From Lolium rigidum (lineage: Eukaryota; Streptophyta; Magnoliopsida; Poales; Poaceae): a DNA stretch of 64,000 bases. The DNA is taken from positions 351,769,696 to 351,833,695 of the forward strand of contig NC_061513.1 in NCBI RefSeq assembly GCF_022539505.1, read 5' to 3'. A program made the position numbers and the translations under genes. Below, in pieces: positions 53,242-64,000 of the stretch. Each line of letters begins with the position of its first letter. Position 1 is the first letter of the stretch. The notes beneath the pieces were generated by a model. It saw only the letters and a program-made list of their open reading frames with translations. It searched no databases and was not told the origin of the DNA.

Positions 53242-54751
53242 TGATACGTCTCCAGCGTATCCATAATTTCTTATGTTCCATGCTAGTTTTATGACAATAC
53301 TTACATGTTTTATCCATACTTTATATCATTTTGATGCATTTTCCGGTACTAACCTATTAACAAGATGCCGAAGTGCCAGTTCCTGTTTTCTGCTGTTTTT
53401 GGTTTCAGAAATCCTACACAGGAAATATTCTCGGAATTGGACGAAACAAAAGGCCACGTTCTTATTTTTCCAGGGGCTTCACGGAGTCCGAAGGAGAGAC
53501 GAAGGGGGGCCACGAGGTGCCCACACCCTAGGGGCGCGAGCCACCCCTCTGCCGCGCCGCCAGGTGGGGACTCCACCGACATCGCCCTTTCGCCTATATA
53601 TTCTCCCCGTCGCGAAAACCCTAAAACATCCAGTCATATTCCACGAAGAGTTCCGTAGCCGCCGCCATCGCGAAGACAAGTTTCGGGGGACAGAAGTCTC
53701 TGTTCCGACACGCCGCCGGGACGGGGAATTGCCCCCGGAGTCATCTCCATCGACACCACCGCCATCTTCATCGCCGTTGATGTCTCCCATGATGATGAGG
53801 GAGTAGTTCTCCCCCGAGGCTAAGGGCTCTACCGGTAGCTATGTGGTTCATCTCTCTCTCCCATGGTGTGATCTTTATGTGATCATGAGCTTTGTATCAC
53901 TATTAATCTATGTGCTACTCGGTGATGTTAATAAAGTAGTCTATTCCTCCTCCATGATGTAAAGGTGACGGTGTGTGCATCATGTAGTACTTGGCGTAGG
54001 TTATGATTGTAATCTCTTGTAGATTATGAAGTTAACTATTACTATGATAGTATTGATGCGATCTATTCCCCCTTTCATAGCTATTGGTGACAGTGTGTAT
54101 GCTATGTTAGTACTCGGTCTAAATTGCAACGGTCTATTATGCACTCTAGAGGTTATTTTAATATGAACTCCGGATTCACTCTCCACGGAGTGACGGTGAC
54201 AGTGTGCGCATCGTGTGTGTTTCCTTTATGAAGTTGTGGAGCTTGTTTACTCCGGCTTGAGGGTGCTCTTGTAGCCCTACACAATGAATGGTGTTTGTTA
54301 TCCAACAAGAGAGTGTTTGAAAGTAGCATTTATTTATTCAGTTATGTGATCATTGTTGAGAGTGTCCACTAGTGAAAGTATGATCCCTAGGCCTTGTTTC
54401 TAAGCATTGAAACACCGTTTCCAACAAGTTTCGTTGCATGTTTGCTTGCTGCCATTTTTATTTCAGATTGCAATTAGTACTTACAATCATCCATATTACT
54501 TGTATTTCACTATCTCTTCGCCGAACTAGTGCACCTATACATCTGAACAGTGTATTAGGTGTGTTGGGGACACAAGAGACTTGTTGTATCTTAATTGCAG
54601 GGTTGCTTGAGAGGGATATCTTTGACCTCTACCTCCCTGATTTCGATAAACCTTGGGTGATTCACTTAAGGGAAATTTGCTACTGTTCTACAAACCTCTG
54701 CTCTTGGAGGCCCAACACTGTCTAAAGGAATAGAAGCGTGCGTATACATCA
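53242..54751 (+). repeat. 5' LTR of the short Athila-type element
   Basis: The 1510-bp LTR starts tgatacgtctccagcg and ends gcgtatacatca. A TATATAT motif at 53595-53601 (cgcctatatattctcc) is the likely promoter box. Open frames on both strands across the GC-rich part are shadows repeated in the other LTR. Confidence 0.93.
53595..53601 (+). promoter_or_regulatory. Probable TATA box of the short Athila-type 5' LTR
   Basis: TATATAT within cgcctatatattctcc follows a GC-rich stretch; it is conserved at 58623-58629 in the 3' LTR. Confidence 0.55.
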
Positions 54752-54761
54752 AGCTATTTTG

Positions 54762-54779
54762 TGGCGCCGTTGCCGGGGA
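54762..54779 (+). other. Primer-binding site, tRNA-Asp, perfect match
   Basis: The string tggcgccgttgccgggga is complementary to the last 18 bases of plant tRNA-Asp. It lies ten bases after the LTR end, the same spacing as in the element at 1-7148. Confidence 0.92.
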
Positions 54780-54923
54780 GGTAAGGTAAAAGATATTCAC
54801 ATCCTCCGACTACTAAGCTATTTCCTAGCATTGTTGCCGGTGTGTGAGTGCTCGAAGCTATTTCCTTTAGATCCTGCAATTATATCTTTTGTTTCTTGTT
54901 TTTATTTTCACTAGTTAGGCTTA

Positions 54924-55580
54924 ATGGAAAACAACAACAAAATTAGAGATCTTTATGACCTTTATATTAAATTAGGACATGATGTGTTTGAAGATAGAAT
55001 TAAAAAACCCATGGAACTTTGTTTGCAAAATAGTTGTAGCAATGTTATTAGCATGAACTCTTTGAACACTATTATTGCTAATGCTATGGAAGAATTTAAG
55101 CTTGGGGAAGCTGGTTGTGATATTTTTAGTCCCCCAAGTTTTGAGGAGAAAATCTTCTTTGATGATACTTTCCCTCCCATTTATGATGATTATAATGATA
55201 GTGGTATTTTGGTGCCACCTACTATGGATGATAAAGTTTATTATGATTATACCATGCCTGCAATTTATGATGATTACAATGATGGTTGTGATAGTTTTAC
55301 TCCCACTATTACTAATAAAATTGATTATGCTTATGTGGAGAGTAATGATACTTTTATGCATGTGAATAAGAATGCTTTATGTGATAGTTATATTGTTGAG
55401 TTTGTTCATGATACTATTGGAAATTATTATGAGAGAGGAAAATATGGTTGTAGAAATTTTCATGGTACTAAAACACCTCTCTACATGCTTGAAAATTTTG
55501 AAGTTACTCGTGTTTTATCTTCCTATGCTTGTCACTTTGTTCTTCATGAATTTATTTGTGTACAAGATTCCTATGCATAG
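54924..55580 (+). CDS. Small ORF of the non-autonomous element, unknown function
   Basis: An uninterrupted 218-codon frame begins MENNNKIRDLYDLYIKLGHD, about 145 bases after the primer site, where gag would start. It has no Gag core, zinc knuckle, protease or membrane segment that I recognise. The middle is acidic with two copies of a short repeat, PPIYDDYNDSG and PAIYDDYNDGC, each followed by a proline-containing step. The C-terminal half contains several Cys and aromatic residues. Keeping an open frame in a young element suggests it may be translated, but coding function is unproven. It could be a relic of a Gag or a protein specific to these elements. Confidence 0.6.
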   Translation: MENNNKIRDLYDLYIKLGHDVFEDRIKKPMELCLQNSCSNVISMNSLNTIIANAMEEFKLGEAGCDIFSPPSFEEKIFFDDTFPPIYDDYNDSGILVPPTMDDKVYYDYTMPAIYDDYNDGCDSFTPTITNKIDYAYVESNDTFMHVNKNALCDSYIVEFVHDTIGNYYERGKYGCRNFHGTKTPLYMLENFEVTRVLSSYACHFVLHEFICVQDSYA

Positions 55581-58239
55581 GAAGCGGGTTAGGCTTAAAT
55601 TTGTTTTTAATTTTCTTTTTGATGCTCTCTTTTCCTTCAACTCTTATTTCTTGCGAGAGCATCATTAAAATTACTGAGCCATCTTAATGGCTATAAAGAA
55701 AGCACTTCTTGGGAGATAACCCATGTTTTTATTTTGTTAGTGTTTTGATGTGTCTCGGAAGTTTTTACTACTCTAGCAACCTCTCCTTATCTTTATTTTA
55801 TTGCATTGTTGTGCCAAGTAAAGTCTTTGATAGTAAAGTTGATACTAGATTTGGATTTACGCGTGAAACAGATTTCTAGCTGTCACGAATTTGAGTAGAT
55901 CTCTCTGTAGGAAACTCTAAAAAATCTGCGAAAATTCATAAGTGATCCTCAGATATGTACGCAACTTTCATTCAATTTGAGCTTCTTCATCCGAGTATGT
56001 TAAGTGCCTCAAAAAAATTCGTCTTTACGAAATGTTCTGTTTTGACAGATTCTGCCTTTTATTTCGCATTGCCTCTTTTACTGTGTTGAGTGGATTTCTT
56101 TGCTCCATTAACTTTCAGTAGCCTTGGGTAATGTCCAGAAGTGTTGGGAATGATTGTGTCCTCTCTGAACATGTGAATTTTTGATTATGCACTAACCCTC
56201 TAATGAGATTGTTTTGAGTCCGGTGTGAAGGAAGTTTTCAAGGGTCAAGAGAGGAGGATGATATAATATGATCAAGAAGAGTGAAAAATCTAAGCTTGGG
56301 GATGCCCTCGTGGTTCATCCCTGCATATTTCAAGAAGACTCAAGCATCTAAGCTTGGGGATGCCCAAGGCATCCCCTTCTTCATCAACAACTTATCAGGT
56401 CACCTCTAATGAAACTATATTTTTATTCTGTCACATCTTATGTGCTTTACTTGGAGCGTCTGTGTTCTTTTATTTTTGTTTGTGTTTGAATAAATTCGGA
56501 TTGTAGCAATCCATGTGTGGGAGAGAGACACGCTCCGCTTTTTCATACGAGCACTTGTTCTTCGTTTTAATTTAATATTCATGGCGAAGTTGAAAGTCGC
56601 TTCGTTTATTGCTATTTGGTTGGAAACAGAAAATGCTTCATGTGGTAATTGGTATATTGTCTTGAATAATTTGATACTTGGCAATTGTTTTGAGTTCTCA
56701 AATAGATCATGTTTAAGCTCTTGCATCATGTAGTTTAAACCTATTAATGAAGAACTACCATAGAGCTTGTTGAAATTTGGTTTGCATGATTGGTCTCTCT
56801 AAAGTCTAGATATTTTCTGGTAAAATTGTTTGAACAACAAGGAGACAGTGTAGAGTCTTATAATGCTTGCAATATGCTCTTATGTAAGTTTTGCTTCAAA
56901 CAACCTTGCTAGCCAAAGCCTTGTACTGAGAGGGAATGCTTCTCGTGCATCCAAAACCTTGAGCCAAAACCCATGCCATTTGTGTCCACCATATCTACCT
57001 ACTATGTGGTATTTTTCTGCCATTCCAAAGTAAATTGCTTGGGTGCTACCTTTAAAATTTTATTCCTTGTCTTTGCAATACATAGCTCATGGGAAAGTAG
57101 CCTAAAAAACTATTGTGGTGATGAATATGTCGCTTATGTATCTTATTTCTTATAAGTTGCTTGTTGAGCGGTAACCATGTTTCTGGGGACGCCATCAACT
57201 GTTACACCTTTGTTGAATATCATGTGAGTTGCTATGCATGTTCGTCTTGTCTGAAATAAGGGTGATTTGTCATGATTAAATGGTTTGAGTATGCATATTG
57301 TTAGAGAAGAACATTGGGCCACCAACCAAAGCCATGTATCATGGTGGAAGTTTCATTTTGCACATTAATCCTCAATCTCTTATGAGAATATTATATGTTG
57401 TTGAATGCTTAAGCATTAAAGAGGAGTCCATTATCTGTTTTCTATGTTGTCCCGGTATGGATGTCCTCAAGTTGAGATTTATCAAAAACGAGAAATCAAA
57501 TGCGATCTATCTCCTTGGACCTTTGTACAGGTGACATAGAGGTACCCCTTTGTGACACTTGGATGAAACATATGTAATGCAATGATAATCCATGGAAATC
57601 CGAGCTAATTAGGACAAGGTGCAAGCACTATTGGTATTCGATGCATGAGGCTTGCAACTTATAGGATGTTTTATGCATAACACATATGAATTATTACTAC
57701 CGTTGACAAAATTGTTTCCATGTTTTCAAAATAAAAAGCTCTAGCACATGAGTAATCCTCGCTTCCTCTGCCCAAGGGCCTTTCTTTTACTTTATGTTGA
57801 GTCAGTTTACCTACTTCTTTCTATCTTAGAAGCAAAAACATGTGTCAACTGTGTGCATTGATTCTTACATACTTGCTTATTTGCATTCATCATATTACTT
57901 TGTATTGACAATTATCCATGAGATATACATGTTGAAAGTTGAAAGCAACTGCTGAAACTTAAATCTTCCTTTGTGTTGCTTCAGAACCTTGTATTAAGAA
58001 TCTATTGCTTTATGAGTTAACTCTTATGCAAGACTTATTGATGCTTGTCTTGAAAGTACTATTCATGAAAAGTCTTTGCTATATGATTCAGTTGTTTAGT
58101 CATTATCTTTATCATTGCTTTGAATCACTTCATTCATCTCATATGCTTTACAATAGTATTGATCAGGATTATGATAGTAGCATGTCACTTCAGAAATTAT
58201 CCTTGTTTTCGTTTACCTACTCGAGGGCGAGTAGGAACT
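55581..58239 (+). other. 3' untranslated region with two extra PPT-like motifs
   Basis: No coding sequence is recognised in 2.6 kb. The motif ctaagcttggggatgcc occurs at 56290-56306 and 56348-56364, besides the real tract at 58240-58254. The region aligns, in opposite orientation, with 585-2560 of the first Athila-type element. Confidence 0.8.
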
Positions 58240-58254
58240 AAGCTTGGGGATGCT
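58240..58254 (+). other. Polypurine tract of the short Athila-type element
   Basis: The string aagcttggggatgct immediately precedes the 3' LTR start tgataagtctcc. Confidence 0.85.
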
Positions 58255-59780
58255 TGATAAGTCTCCAACGTATCTATAATTTCTTATGTTCATGCTAGTT
58301 TTATGACAATACTTACATGTTTTATCCATACTTTATATCATTTTGATGCATTTTTCGGTATTAACCTATTAACAAGATGCCGAAGTGCCAGTTCCTGTTT
58401 TCTGCTGTTTTTGGTTTCAGAAATCCTACACAGGAAATATTCTCGGAATTGGACGAAACAAAAGGCCACGTTCTTATTTTTCCAGGGGCTTCACGGAGTC
58501 CGAAGGAGAGACGAAGGGGGGCCACGAGGTGCCCACACCCTAGGGGGGGCGCGAGCCACCCCTCTGCCGCGCCGCCAGGTGGGGACCCCACCTCGGGAAT
58601 CCACCGACATCGCCCTTTCGCCTATATATTCTCCCCGTCGCGAAAACCCTAAAACATCCAGTCATATTCCACGAAGAGTTCCGTAGCCGCCGCCATCGCG
58701 AAGACAAGTTTCGGGAGACAGAAGTCTCTGTTCCGGCACGCCGCCGGGACGAGGAATTGCCCCCGGAGTCATCTCCATCGACACCACCGCCATCTTCATC
58801 GCCGTTGCTGTCTCCCATGATGATGAGGGAGTAGTTCTCCCCCGAGGCTAAGGGCTCTACCGGTAGCTATGTGGTTCATCTCTCTCTCCCATGATGTGAT
58901 CTTTATGTGATCATGAGCTTTGTATCACTATTAATCTATGTGCTACTCTAGTGATGTTATTAAAGTAGTCTATTCCTCCTCCATGATGTAAAGGTGACAG
59001 TGTGTGCATCATGTAGTACTTGGCGTAGGTTATGATTGTAATCTCTTGTAGATTATGAAGTTAACTATTACTATGATAGTATTGATGCGATCTATTCCCC
59101 CTTTCATAGCTATTGGTGACGGTGTGTATGCTATGTTAGTACTCGGTCTAAATTGCAACGGTCTATTATGCACTCTAGAGGTTATTTTAATATGAACTCC
59201 GGATTCACTCTCCACGGTGTGACGGTGACAGTGTGCGCATCGTGTGTGTTTCCTTTATGAAGTTGTGGAGCTTGTTTACTCCGGCTTGAGGGTGCTCTTG
59301 TAGCCCTACACAATGAATGATGTTTGTTATCCAACAAGAGAGTGTTTGAAAGTAGCATTTATTTATTCAGTTATGTGATCATTGTTGAGAGTGTCCACTA
59401 GTGAAAGTATGATCCCTAGGCCTTGTTTCTAAGCATTGAAACACCGTTTCCAACAAGTTTTGTTGCATGTTTCCTTGCTGCCATTTTTATTTCAGATTGC
59501 AATTAGTACTTACAATCATCCATATTACTTGTATTTCACTATCTCTTCGCTGAACTAGTGCACCTATACATCTGACAAGTGTATTAGGTGTGTTGGGGAC
59601 ACAAGAGACTTGTTGTATCTTAATTGCAGGGTTGCTTGAGAGGGATATCTTTGACCTCTACCTCCCTGAGTTCGATAAACTTTGGGTGATTCACTTAAGG
59701 GAAACTTGCTGCTGTTCTACAAACCTCTGCTCTTGGAGGCCCAACACTGTCTACAGGAATAGAAGCGTGCGTAGACATCA
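58255..59780 (+). repeat. 3' LTR of the short Athila-type element
   Basis: The 1526-bp LTR starts tgataagtctccaacg and ends gcgtagacatca. Against the 5' LTR it has a small insertion near 58585 (an extra ccccacctcggga-like string) and a longer G-run near 58543, with few substitutions. Confidence 0.93.
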
Positions 59781-60206
59781 GATGTGTGCCCCAAAAACCT
59801 TGTAAATGCCCGATTTCCGCCTCGAGGAAATTCCTTAGTGGAAGTGAGCTAGACCTTTGTGGCGTTGCTCACAGGAGACCTGAGTGAAGCCTTTGTGGCG
59901 TTGGTCTGGCCTTCGTGGCGACCACACTCCTCCAAACGTAGACGTACTTCCCCTCAAAAGGAATGGACTACGGGAATCATCTCCGTGCCTCCGCGTGCTC
60001 CACTCTCGGTTACCTCTATCCTTATTAGCTTCCCTATATATTGTCTAGCTATATATTACTTAGTAGTTGATCTTGTCATATAGGTAAATTCACATAGTTG
60101 CATATCTAGAGAATTTACCTCTGTGTCAAGACTAACTTGAAAAAGAAACTAAAATTGGTTAGCACCTATTAACCCTCCCCTCTAGGTGCGGCATACGATC
60201 CTTTCA

Positions 60207-60880
60207 GTTACATGCATTTCAATTGATGGCTGAAACAAAATGTGAGATTTATTATTCAATATTTCTGGTTATTGATTCATCTTGACTAAGTATTGTCAAT
60301 GATGAATCATTTTTTAAATGTTAGCTTGTAAAAATGGAACTAGTGCTAATTGGTTTTGGTCCCTTGATAAAATTGTCGCCGGTATTTACTTGGTTGCCCT
60401 TTTGTCTGCTTAGTTGCCTATCAATTATTTGCCCTTGTTACCTAAAGATATGATGAATGATTGCCTATAATGATGCCTTTGATGGAATCAAGATAAATGT
60501 TCTCTAATTGTCTCTTGCTGCCTTCTAAAGTGTTGCCTACTTGCTTAATTTGATGATTCGAGTGAATTTGGGAATTCTAGACTAGTTCCCAGGATTTCTA
60601 AGTACTAGCTCCAACATTAAATTTGCATCTCCTCAGGAGATGCATATGTACTATACTATTTGGTAACAAGATTCTTTTTTCTCACAATTTTGATTTATTT
60701 TTGGGACTAGCGGCAGGTTGACACGTACATGATTCAGGGGTTGATTCCCCGCTATAATTATTTGTGTGCACTTCCGGCATTCTCTTGCATTTTCTGTTTT
60801 TACTTTTCTTTGTTTTGTGCTGAGCTTTCTTTTAATATGGGTGGATGTAACATTTTAGTGAACCGCTTTGACATTTTCTA
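60207..60880. other. AT-rich DNA right of the SIRE-type LTR, no feature recognised
   Basis: This is the first sequence past the LTR end. I see no coding motif, RNA gene or transposon end. Confidence 0.5.
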
Positions 60881-61560
60881 GAGAGGTCGTCTGACTGTCC
60901 CGTCCTCGATTCCTCCCCACGCTCTATCTATCTTTTTTATTCTCCACCGCCCCATCTTCTCCGGCTCAGGGCTGGTCGCGCCATCCTCTTTTTCCTCATC
61001 TGGCGTTCTACACGGCGGTCCTCCGGCGAGGCACATCCTGCCGCCTTCTTTCCTGGTGGGATGCCTCCCGGCGGCTTGGCGGGGAGGATGCGAACGAGGT
61101 GTCGGTGCTTCCGAGCGGCTCAGCGGAGCTCGGGAAGGCCGGCAGCCACGGCGATTTTCGGACGGAGGAGGCCAGCAGCCGGTCCAGGATTCCGTGCGCG
61201 GGTCTGGCGTCCTCCGTATTTGCTTCATCCTATAGCCACCGCTACTCCTGCGACTTCACCGAGTGGCAATCTTTTCATCACTAGAACGAAAAGGAGAGGC
61301 CGGATCCATGAGCATCACTGGCAATACCAAGACGTCAGGAACGGCGCGGCAATCTGCTACACCAAGTTTTCGTCTGCCATGGAGCACTGGCGTCGATGCC
61401 TTCAGATCCGGCCAGCCACAAAAGATTTGGGGCAACTCCAGGGCCATGGGCAGGTGGAGCACGAGCTTGGTGGCGATCCGGCAACCACCTGCGTTCAGGT
61501 TACAAGTTCATCTGCCTGCCTTTCCTCCTTCCCTTCAATCTAATTTTCCCTCTTCAATTT
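60881..61560. other. GC-rich segment with open frames on both strands
   Basis: The composition changes sharply to GC-rich, with overlapping frames on both strands (for example 61061-61543 plus and 60878-61228 minus) and no domain that I recognise. It ends in a T-rich tract and a cag acceptor-like site near 61569. It could be the 5' exon of a decayed gene or the 5' part of a LINE-like element. Confidence 0.35.
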
Positions 61561-63878
61561 TTTTTCAGTTCGATCAAGTAAGTCAGGCCGAGCAAGGCAG
61601 CCCGTGCTGCTGCTGCTTGATTTTTTGGGGCGGCGAGCGCACAAGTCGTTTGCGCTGGTGGGTCATCGCGGTCGGCCGGAGGTGCAGTCACGCTATGGCC
61701 TATGGTCTTGATGGGCGGCGGCACGGGCCAGCCCTGAAGAGGGGCTTGAACCTCCAGAACCATAAGAAACAGAAGTAGAACAAGTAACCACCTCTTCTCT
61801 ATATTGATGCATTTGCACATCTCTGAATTTTAAAGTATACTTGGCCTCTGCTCCTGCTGGGAACGAAGAAAACTGTTACGCTTGGCTCTGTGAAGTGGCA
61901 AACAACGAAAAGACTAACTGAACCATGTTCAATCTCAAAAGAAGACAGAAGGCACTCATGTACACATAATCAGTATTCAGTAGTCAAGTAAATAGGCGAA
62001 CTTCAGTATTTTATGCTCATATTTTTAGGATAAAACTGTATCCCAGGGATACCATCTTCAGGCTTTTTAGCAGGACAATCTGTCCATACTTTGCCTTATA
62101 CTGTTAAATGCAGAGTGTAGAACCATGCTGAACAAGATAATCAGGTTTCAGTCCAAATACTCTTTGGCAACGACCTTTATTAATAATTTTACCATGCCAC
62201 TTAATTAGTACTTTAGGAGTTCCTTTTAGCACCGGTAATTGTTTGTACCAGCTGTAAACAGGGCACTAGCATACCATCAGATTCTTACTACCTGACTTTA
62301 TTTGTCAATGAAGGCTACAGAAAATAGACAGAGAAATCATTTTAATTAGAAAGACGGCGTATCTAACATTATAAGCGAAATGGAAAACTAACTTAGCTCT
62401 CTTATACTCTACCAAAGTTTATTCTACGAGAATTGTCACCTTACCTTCGTAAAGCCTTTTTATTTGTTTTAACGTTTTCCATTTTTATCTTTGCTACAGT
62501 TAATTGTGACAAACCAAGATGAAATTACTTTTCATCTTCATTTTATATCCTTTCATTACATAATGCTAGGCGCGACGTGTGTTGTTCTATGCTCAACTTT
62601 ACATGTTCTTTGCTCAGATCACAAGTGACTATTTCAATATATTCCAGATTTTTTCTTTCTTGTGTTCTGCAAGATACACTTACCACCATTTCTTATATCA
62701 TATGAAATATAAGGTATTAAAGCAGTACATCTTTTCTACATCGGATTTGGGATAATTTTCTGATGCTCATAAAACAGTATTTTGCTATTATGTGCCTTAC
62801 ATGATTCTGGCATATTTTCTTACTAGATTTGCATCCCTGGAGTTAAGTAATTGATGATCTCCCTTGCAGGATTGTATGAGTTGTTGTTACCATCTTTGAT
62901 TTAGAGGAGTTCCAAGTTATCTGACCACTTCGTGAGACAGTGACAGACTTCACCACAGTTTTATCAGTGAAAATTCATGGTGCAAGAATGCTATCAAGGT
63001 TAGGTCTTTGTTTTGGTTTTTATTGAAATATATATGTTGCTTACCCTCCATATCATTTTTATTTCAATAAATCATTAGCTGAAAGAGTTGGCATCTATAC
63101 TTATATTGCTTCTTACTATTATTTTGGGGTTCATTTCTTTTGTCTAAATAATTGGCACATTGTGTGCGTATTTTCTTGCTCTCAAGTATTCTCCACAAAG
63201 GTGTAAATTATAATGCATGATACAAATGATAGAAAATGACATGTAGTGTATTTTTTCAGCTTACACTAACTTGCAGCCTATGTTATCTCCAAACTTTCAT
63301 TTTCTCACTCTTACTGCATCAACATGTTTGAGTTAGCTTCTCAAATTCAGTTACTCTAGCTTTCATTGTCAAAAATTTGCTTTAATTCTGCAATTAGATG
63401 TTTTTGATCCATAGGATTGTGAAGTTTTTGTTGGATATTATCTCTTGTGTCCTGTAGTGGAAACGATGAGGACTGTCTTTGGCTCTTCTTCTTTTTTCCC
63501 CTAATGATCTGATGTTCCTTGCGTAAAGTGTCGCGGTTTTGGGCGATCGCGATTTTCTTTGCAAGGTGTTGCACTGCATTGTGACCTGGGTTTTCTTTGG
63601 TCGGGGTTCGATTTGCGTCGTCATCTTGCCGGTAAGTTTTCCTCTTTCCTCTTTTCTGCTTCTTTGCTCAGGTTACTTGGGTGTTGCTTTTGGATATAAA
63701 AAGATCCCCCCTGGTGCGCGTTGTTGGACTAGGCTGCTAATTTTATGAGTGATCCATATTTTGCTGGCCGTCATCAAGGTATCTCTCCTTCTGCCTCGAG
63801 TTGGTCTATTGGCCTTACTGTAATTCAGACTGTTGTAGAAGGTGCAGATTTTCAGAGATAATGTCTAAGGTTACAGAT
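61561..63878 (+). other. Unassigned DNA with exon-like blocks between splice-like signals
   Basis: Most of this stretch is AT-rich like plant introns. Exon-like blocks are 62870-62998 (after cccttgcag, before gttagg), one ending at 63631 (before gtaagtttt) and 63672-63778 (after tttgctcag, before gtatct). Branch-like and pyrimidine-rich tracts precede the acceptors. No continuous protein is recognisable, so a non-coding transcript or a decayed gene is possible. Splice-like strings also arise by chance. Confidence 0.3.
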
Positions 63879-64000
63879 TATTTTTTTCGAAATGGGGAAG
63901 CCCCAGCCCCAGCCTCTGCATATGATTGCAGATTTGCTTCGCCCCTTGCGGTCAGTTCATGTACCACAGCACCCCAATCTTATTCCATGTGGACTGGTTT
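63879..64000 (-). mobile_element. LINE 3' end, truncated by the window edge
   Basis: The plus strand reads tttttttcgaaatgggg, then agccccagcctctgcat. Reversed, this is a tail of the form TGCAGAGGCTGGGG... ccccatttcgaaaaaaa, typical of grass LINE 3' termini with a poly(A) tail. The element continues to the right of the window. Confidence 0.6.

Larger units (their letters stand above)
53242..59780 (+). mobile_element. Short non-autonomous Athila-type LTR retrotransposon
   Basis: The 6539-bp element is complete, with a perfect gatgt duplication (53237-53241 and 59781-59785), LTRs of about 1.5 kb, a perfect tRNA-Asp primer site and a polypurine tract. The internal part is only 3.5 kb and encodes one small ORF of unknown function; Gag, protease and Pol are missing. 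Its 3' region is homologous to the minus-strand element at 1-7148. It must have been mobilised by proteins from another element. The LTRs are nearly identical apart from small indels, so the insertion is young. Confidence 0.92.
50576..60206 (+). mobile_element. 3' part of a SIRE-type Ty1/Copia element on the plus strand
   Basis: The fragment has an extra ORF, a non-coding 3' region, the SIRE polypurine tract and a 3' LTR that is split by a nested element. The LTR starts tgaaagaaaatttc and ends gatcctttca at 60206. Gag, protease, integrase, reverse transcriptase and the 5' LTR are absent, so the left part was deleted at the junction near 50576. It is related to but distinct from the element at 16607-29028. 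Confidence 0.8.
52467..60206 (+). repeat. 3' LTR of the plus-strand SIRE-type element, split by a nested element
   Basis: Two parts, 52467-53241 and 59781-60206, form one LTR of about 1.2 kb once the nested element and one target duplication are removed. The left part shares gttttgtgtgtttgatgaca with the LTRs of the 16607-29028 element. The end is ctttca followed by gttac. Confidence 0.8.

Noticed and set aside
53273..53806. Open frame of 177 codons in the short Athila-type LTR, repeated at 58303-58686
   Set aside because: It lies wholly inside the LTR, is broken by indels in the other LTR copy and has no recognised domain.
1..64000. tRNA, rRNA, organellar DNA inserts or a host gene with intact coding sequence
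   Set aside because: I read both strands for tRNA-like boxes, rRNA cores and known protein motifs and saw none apart from tRNA-complementary primer sites and transposon proteins. A weak or short gene could still be missed without a search.

Overview
This window is plant nuclear DNA from a grass, most likely a member of the Triticeae (wheat, barley or rye group) or a close relative. The evidence is an Angela/BARE-type copia element with its typical LTR ends, several Athila-type LTRs starting TGATACGTCTCC, SIRE-type copia elements, Stowaway MITEs, hAT and CACTA termini and LINE tails. I see no intact host gene. Almost all of the window is nested or decayed transposable elements. One run of 100 N (48118-48217) is a scaffold gap.

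Layout: (1) 1-7148, a minus-strand non-autonomous Athila-type element with gag and protease only; its 3' LTR runs off the left edge. (2) 7149-14799, old intergenic DNA holding a poly(A)-ended sequence, short tandem duplications, a 30-bp minisatellite, a LINE C-terminal remnant, a deleted hAT element with an 8-bp target duplication, and two very small retroposed inserts with 15- and 17-bp target duplications. (3) 14800-15805, a TIR DNA transposon. (4) 15806-29090, copy 1 of a three-copy dispersed repeat. It contains a MITE, which holds a LINE tail and a complete SIRE-type copia element (16607-29028, duplication GGAAC); that element in turn holds a hAT element and a solo Athila-type LTR. (5) 29599-38353, a complete but decayed Angela-type copia element (duplication GCATC). 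(6) 38359-40364, a possible Myb/SANT-like gene fragment and repeat copy 2 with a full Stowaway. (7) 40365-48117, a minus-strand Ty3/Gypsy chromovirus with a 3.3-kb 3' LTR, cut off by the gap. (8) 48218-49531, a 136-bp tandem array leading into a CACTA terminus. (9) 49728-50575, repeat copy 3 with an internally deleted Stowaway. (10) 50576-60206, the 3' part of a plus-strand SIRE-type copia element carrying an extra ORF downstream of pol. Its LTR is split by a complete short non-autonomous Athila-type element (53242-59780, duplication GATGT). (11) 60207-64000, unassigned DNA with splice-like signals and a minus-strand LINE tail at the right edge.

The elements relate to one another as parasites and partners. 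The two Athila-type elements share their tRNA-Asp primer site, their 3' untranslated region and PPT-like motifs at the same spacing, yet neither encodes reverse transcriptase or integrase, so both must have depended on proteins from another element. The two SIRE-type elements share a PPT and a second PPT-like motif about 0.4-0.5 kb upstream of the 3' LTR. Target-site duplications give a clear relative insertion order. I found no evidence of a new functional system. The most informative signals are the three-copy repeat with differing MITE occupancy, the 136-bp satellite beside the gap, the palindrome array just upstream of a TATA box in the SIRE LTR, and the duplicated PPT-like motifs.
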